From: Acetobacteraceae bacterium
GTDB lineage: Bacteria > Pseudomonadota > Alphaproteobacteria > Acetobacterales > Acetobacteraceae
Direction of reading: 5' to 3'
DNA length: 15,754 bases
NCBI GenBank assembly: GCA_947478535.1
Contig: CANJXD010000076.1
Span: 1 to 15,754 of the forward strand
Part shown: positions 13,643-15,754 of the stretch, in pieces
Layout of the letters: each line of letters begins with the position of its first letter
Numbering within the stretch: the first letter of the stretch is position 1
Program-made: the position numbers and the translations under genes
The notes under the pieces: model-generated
Told to the model about the DNA's origin: nothing
Seen by the model: the letters and a program-made list of their open reading frames with translations, nothing else
The model's database searches: none

Positions 13643-15214
13643 TCAATCCACCTTCACCAGCCACAGCCGCAGCCGGTTGTCCGGCGCCTGGCGCAGGTCG
13701 ATCCCGCGCCGGGACGCCCAGGCGATCGGCTGCTGGAACAGCGGCACATGCGCGATCTCCCGCCGCTCGATCGCCAGCGCCTCGCGGATGAAGCCGCGCC
13801 GCGCCGTCTCATCCGGCGCTTCCGCCGCCTGGTCGGCCAGCGCGTCGAATTGCGCGTTGCTCCAGCGGCCGTAGTTCAGCCCGCCCGTTGTGCGGCCCGC
13901 GGTGCGCAGCACCTCGTTCACCGTGGAATAGCTGTCCGCCAGCGGCAGGCCGGCATGGCCCAGCAGGTACATGGAGAAATCGCGGTTCGCCGTGCGGCGG
14001 GACCACACCGCGGTCGGCTCGCTCTGCAATTGCAGGCGGATGCCGATGCGCGCCAGCATGGCGGCGATCGCCTGGCAGGTGCGTTCGTCATTCACGTAGC
14101 GATCATTCGGGCAGACGATGCCGACGCTGAAGCCCTGGGGGTACCCGGCTTCCGCCAGCAGGCGGCGGGACGCCTCGGGGTCATAGGGCAGGCGGTCGTT
14201 GAGGTCCTGCGGCGCGCCGGTCAGGAAGGGGCTCACCATCATCCCCGCCGGCCAGGCCTTCTCCCGCATCACGCTGCGGACGAGGGAGGGCACATCGATG
14301 GCGCGATAGATCGCTTCCCGCACGCGGCGGTCGCGCAGCGGGTTGCGGCCGCGCACATCGGAATACAGCAGCTCATCGCGTTCATGATCGAAGCCGAGAT
14401 AGATGGTCCGCAGCTCCGGCCCCTCGATCACCTGCACGCGGCTGTCCTGCAACAGGCGCGGGATGTCCTGCAGCGGCACTTCGACATTCGCGTCGATGGC
14501 GCCGGAGAGAAGCGAGGCCGTGCGCGTCGCGGCGCTGCGGATCGGCTGGAAGGTCACGCGCGTCAGGTTGTGGACGGGCTGGTCCCACCAGCGCGCATGC
14601 GGCTCCATCACCGTGCGTTCATCGGGCCGGCGCTCGACGACGCGGAACGGCCCCGTGCCATTGGCCACGCGCGTCGCGCCGCTTTCCTGCTGGCCCGCCA
14701 GGTTCGCCGCTTCCGCCGCGTTGTTCGCGCGGCTCCAACCCTCATCCATCATGAAGAACTGCGTGATGGAGGCGAGCAGGATCGGGAAGGGGCGATGCGT
14801 CTCGATCTCGATGGTGTGGCTGTCGATCTTGCGGACTTCCTTGATGGCGCCGAGCAGGCCGCGCGCCATGGACCCCGGCGAATTCACCCGCCCCCAGGTG
14901 AACAGCACATCATCGGCGTCGAAGGCTTCCCCGCCATGGAACACCACGTTGCGCCGCAGATTGAAGCGCCACACCGTCGGGCTCGTCCGCTGCCAGCTTT
15001 CGGCGAGGACGGGCTCGATCTCCATGCGGTCATTGTGCCGCACCAGGGCCTCATAGATGTTGCCCATGAAGGTGTTGGTGAAGGTGTTGTTGGAGGAGTG
15101 CGGGTCGAGCGTCAGCACATCCGCATTGTAGGCCCAGGTGAAATTCTTCGCCTGCGCCGGCGGCGCGAAGGCGACGGCGCTGGCCATGAGGGCTGCGAGG
15201 GAGAGGCGGCGCAT
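13643..15214 (-). CDS. ABC transporter family 5 solute-binding protein (peptide/nickel/opine type)
   Basis: This 523-residue periplasmic receptor belongs to the SBP_bac_5 family, which delivers di- and oligopeptides, nickel, glutathione or opines to an ABC importer. A Sec-type signal peptide spans residues 1-22 with an AQA cleavage site. The mature protein begins KNFTWAYNADVLTLDPHSSN, with the family's LDPH motif (36-39). Later landmarks are YEALVRHN, ESWQ...WRFNLRRNVVFHGGEAFDADDVLFTW, NGTGPFRV, the DRRVREAIYRAID stretch and YDPEASRRLLAEAGYP. The ATG at 15214 is chosen because GGAG (15222-15225) lies 7 nt upstream and the signal peptide begins there; the reading frame stays open further upstream but encodes an Arg/Cys/Trp-rich stretch and would overlap the glycosyltransferase. 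No permease or ATPase genes follow, since the repeat block and the DUF559 gene come next, so the rest of the transporter must be elsewhere. Confidence 0.93.
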   Translation of the reverse strand: MRRLSLAALMASAVAFAPPAQAKNFTWAYNADVLTLDPHSSNNTFTNTFMGNIYEALVRHNDRMEIEPVLAESWQRTSPTVWRFNLRRNVVFHGGEAFDADDVLFTWGRVNSPGSMARGLLGAIKEVRKIDSHTIEIETHRPFPILLASITQFFMMDEGWSRANNAAEAANLAGQQESGATRVANGTGPFRVVERRPDERTVMEPHARWWDQPVHNLTRVTFQPIRSAATRTASLLSGAIDANVEVPLQDIPRLLQDSRVQVIEGPELRTIYLGFDHERDELLYSDVRGRNPLRDRRVREAIYRAIDVPSLVRSVMREKAWPAGMMVSPFLTGAPQDLNDRLPYDPEASRRLLAEAGYPQGFSVGIVCPNDRYVNDERTCQAIAAMLARIGIRLQLQSEPTAVWSRRTANRDFSMYLLGHAGLPLADSYSTVNEVLRTAGRTTGGLNYGRWSNAQFDALADQAAEAPDETARRGFIREALAIERREIAHVPLFQQPIAWASRRGIDLRQAPDNRLRLWLVKVD

Positions 15215-15241
15215 GGGAGGGCTCCGGCAAGGTGAGGCGCG

Positions 15242-15258
15242 GAGCGTCCGTGACGCTC
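15242..15258 (-). promoter_or_regulatory. Inverted repeat in the leader of the solute-binding protein gene
   Basis: GAGCGTC (15242-15248) and GACGCTC (15252-15258) are perfect inverted repeats around CGT, 28-44 bp upstream of the ATG. On the minus strand a TTGACG (15266-15271) stands just upstream, but no convincing -10 box follows at 17 bp. It may be a small operator, a leader hairpin or chance. The 133-bp gap (15215-15347) also holds a second, looser inverted repeat, CGCTTCA/TGAAGCG (15293-15299, 15315-15321). Confidence 0.3.
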
Positions 15259-15347
15259 GCCGGGGCGTCAATCTGATTCCGGCGTGATGATGCGCTTCAT
15301 CGCGAGATGCGCCGTGAAGCGTGTGATCGTCTACGAAGTGCGCGGCA

Positions 15348-15754
15348 TCAGCGGCTCGCCCTGCCGCGCATCCAGGCCATGGTGCCCGCGAGTGCCGCCA
15401 CATCCGCCACCAGCTTCCGCCCGCGCAGCGTCGCCGCATGGCCGAGCGCCTTGCGCGCATGGCGCAGCAGCCGGCGCGGCGCCTCCCGCCGCGCCGCGCC
15501 CGCCGGCCCATGCAACTGGAGAAAGAACAGCCAGGACCAGGCGAGGTGCCAGGCCTTGCGCCAGACCACGCCAAGCCCGCTGCCGGAGGATTTCCCCCCG
15601 GCATGGGCGATGCCCGCGCCCGGCACCACCACCGCGCCACCGGCGCGGCGGCAGAGGTCATCATCCTCATAGAACAGGAAGAAGCGTTCATCGAAGCGCA
15701 GCCCCGTGCGCATGCGCAACAGCAGGCAGGCGCCGGAGGCGTAGTCGGCGCAGA
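15348..15754 (-). CDS. Glycosyltransferase family 2, C-terminal part (gene runs off the window)
   Basis: About 135 codons of the 3' end are present; the 5' part lies beyond the window edge, and the frame is open to the last base. The visible protein begins CADYASGACLLLRM, then FDERFFLFYEDDDLCRRA and VVPGAGIAHAGGKSS. This matches the GT-A fold region of family 2 enzymes of the rhamnosyl- or WbbL type, where SGACLLLR precedes FDE.FF.Y.ED.DLC.R and the ED acidic pair is the expected catalytic base region. A basic amphipathic tail (WRKAWHLAWSWLFFLQLHG...RR..R..RKALG) may lie on the inner membrane. The TTG or ATG codons near 15713-15719 should not be taken as the start, because conserved sequence continues upstream. 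It likely acts in polysaccharide or O-antigen synthesis; donor and acceptor are unknown. Confidence 0.88.
   Translation of the reverse strand, partial: CADYASGACLLLRMRTGLRFDERFFLFYEDDDLCRRAGGAVVVPGAGIAHAGGKSSGSGLGVVWRKAWHLAWSWLFFLQLHGPAGAARREAPRRLLRHARKALGHAATLRGRKLVADVAALAGTMAWMRGRASR

Noticed and set aside
11611..13791. 726-codon open frame on the + strand across the amidohydrolase, DUF559 gene and repeats
   Set aside because: It is His/Asp/Arg-rich without domains, opposes two clear genes, and runs through the palindromic repeats, producing the familiar PHPTLSPL artefact.
13748..15235. 495-codon open frame on the + strand opposite the solute-binding protein
   Set aside because: The minus strand encodes a complete family 5 receptor with signal peptide; the antisense frame is Arg/Ala/His-rich with no motif.
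15215..15691. Longer N-terminus for the family 5 solute-binding protein
   Set aside because: It would add about 159 residues without homology before a clear signal peptide and would overlap the glycosyltransferase gene.

Overview
The window is GC-rich and its protein content looks like an environmental alphaproteobacterium. A Roseomonas-type member of the Acetobacteraceae is the best guess, from a Bug-type solute receptor, a lone oxoacid CoA-transferase pair, an AtzA/TrzN-like amidohydrolase, serralysin-type RTX proteins and a CCCTCACCC...CCCTCTCCC intergenic repeat. This assignment is inference; there is no rRNA or other marker gene here. No tRNA, rRNA, insertion sequence, integrase or CRISPR array was seen.

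Left half, all on the + strand (1-8421): a 1391-residue RTX calcium-binding protein (26-4201); the two subunits of 3-oxoadipate CoA-transferase, pcaI and pcaJ (4286-5622); an amidase-signature hydrolase (5691-7091); and a second RTX protein of 412 residues with a serralysin-type C-terminus (7183-8421). The two RTX proteins are probably exported by a type I secretion system, but no ABC exporter, membrane fusion protein or TolC gene lies in the window. The metabolic genes between them are cytoplasmic and have no obvious link to the RTX proteins. Each of the four larger gene starts on this strand is preceded by, or overlaps, a perfect GC-rich hairpin without a T-tract.

Right half, all on the - strand (8425-15754), read from high to low coordinates: the C-terminal part of a family 2 glycosyltransferase (cut by the window edge); a family 5 extracytoplasmic solute-binding protein of an ABC importer; a 250-bp block of three palindromic repeat elements; a DUF559 endonuclease-like protein overlapping an amidohydrolase by 4 bp; and a tight three-gene unit of Bug receptor, galactonate-dehydratase-like enolase-superfamily enzyme and DMT/EamA transporter (gap of about 10 bp, then a 4-bp ATGA overlap). 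The last unit looks like a small carboxylate or sugar-acid uptake and catabolism operon.

The two halves converge at 8421/8425 with only 3 bp between stop codons. I see no clearly new multi-gene system. The most distinctive features are the 36-residue, four-rung super-repeat in the large RTX protein, the SD-occluding hairpin in front of it, the DUF559-amidohydrolase coupling and the composite intergenic repeat block.
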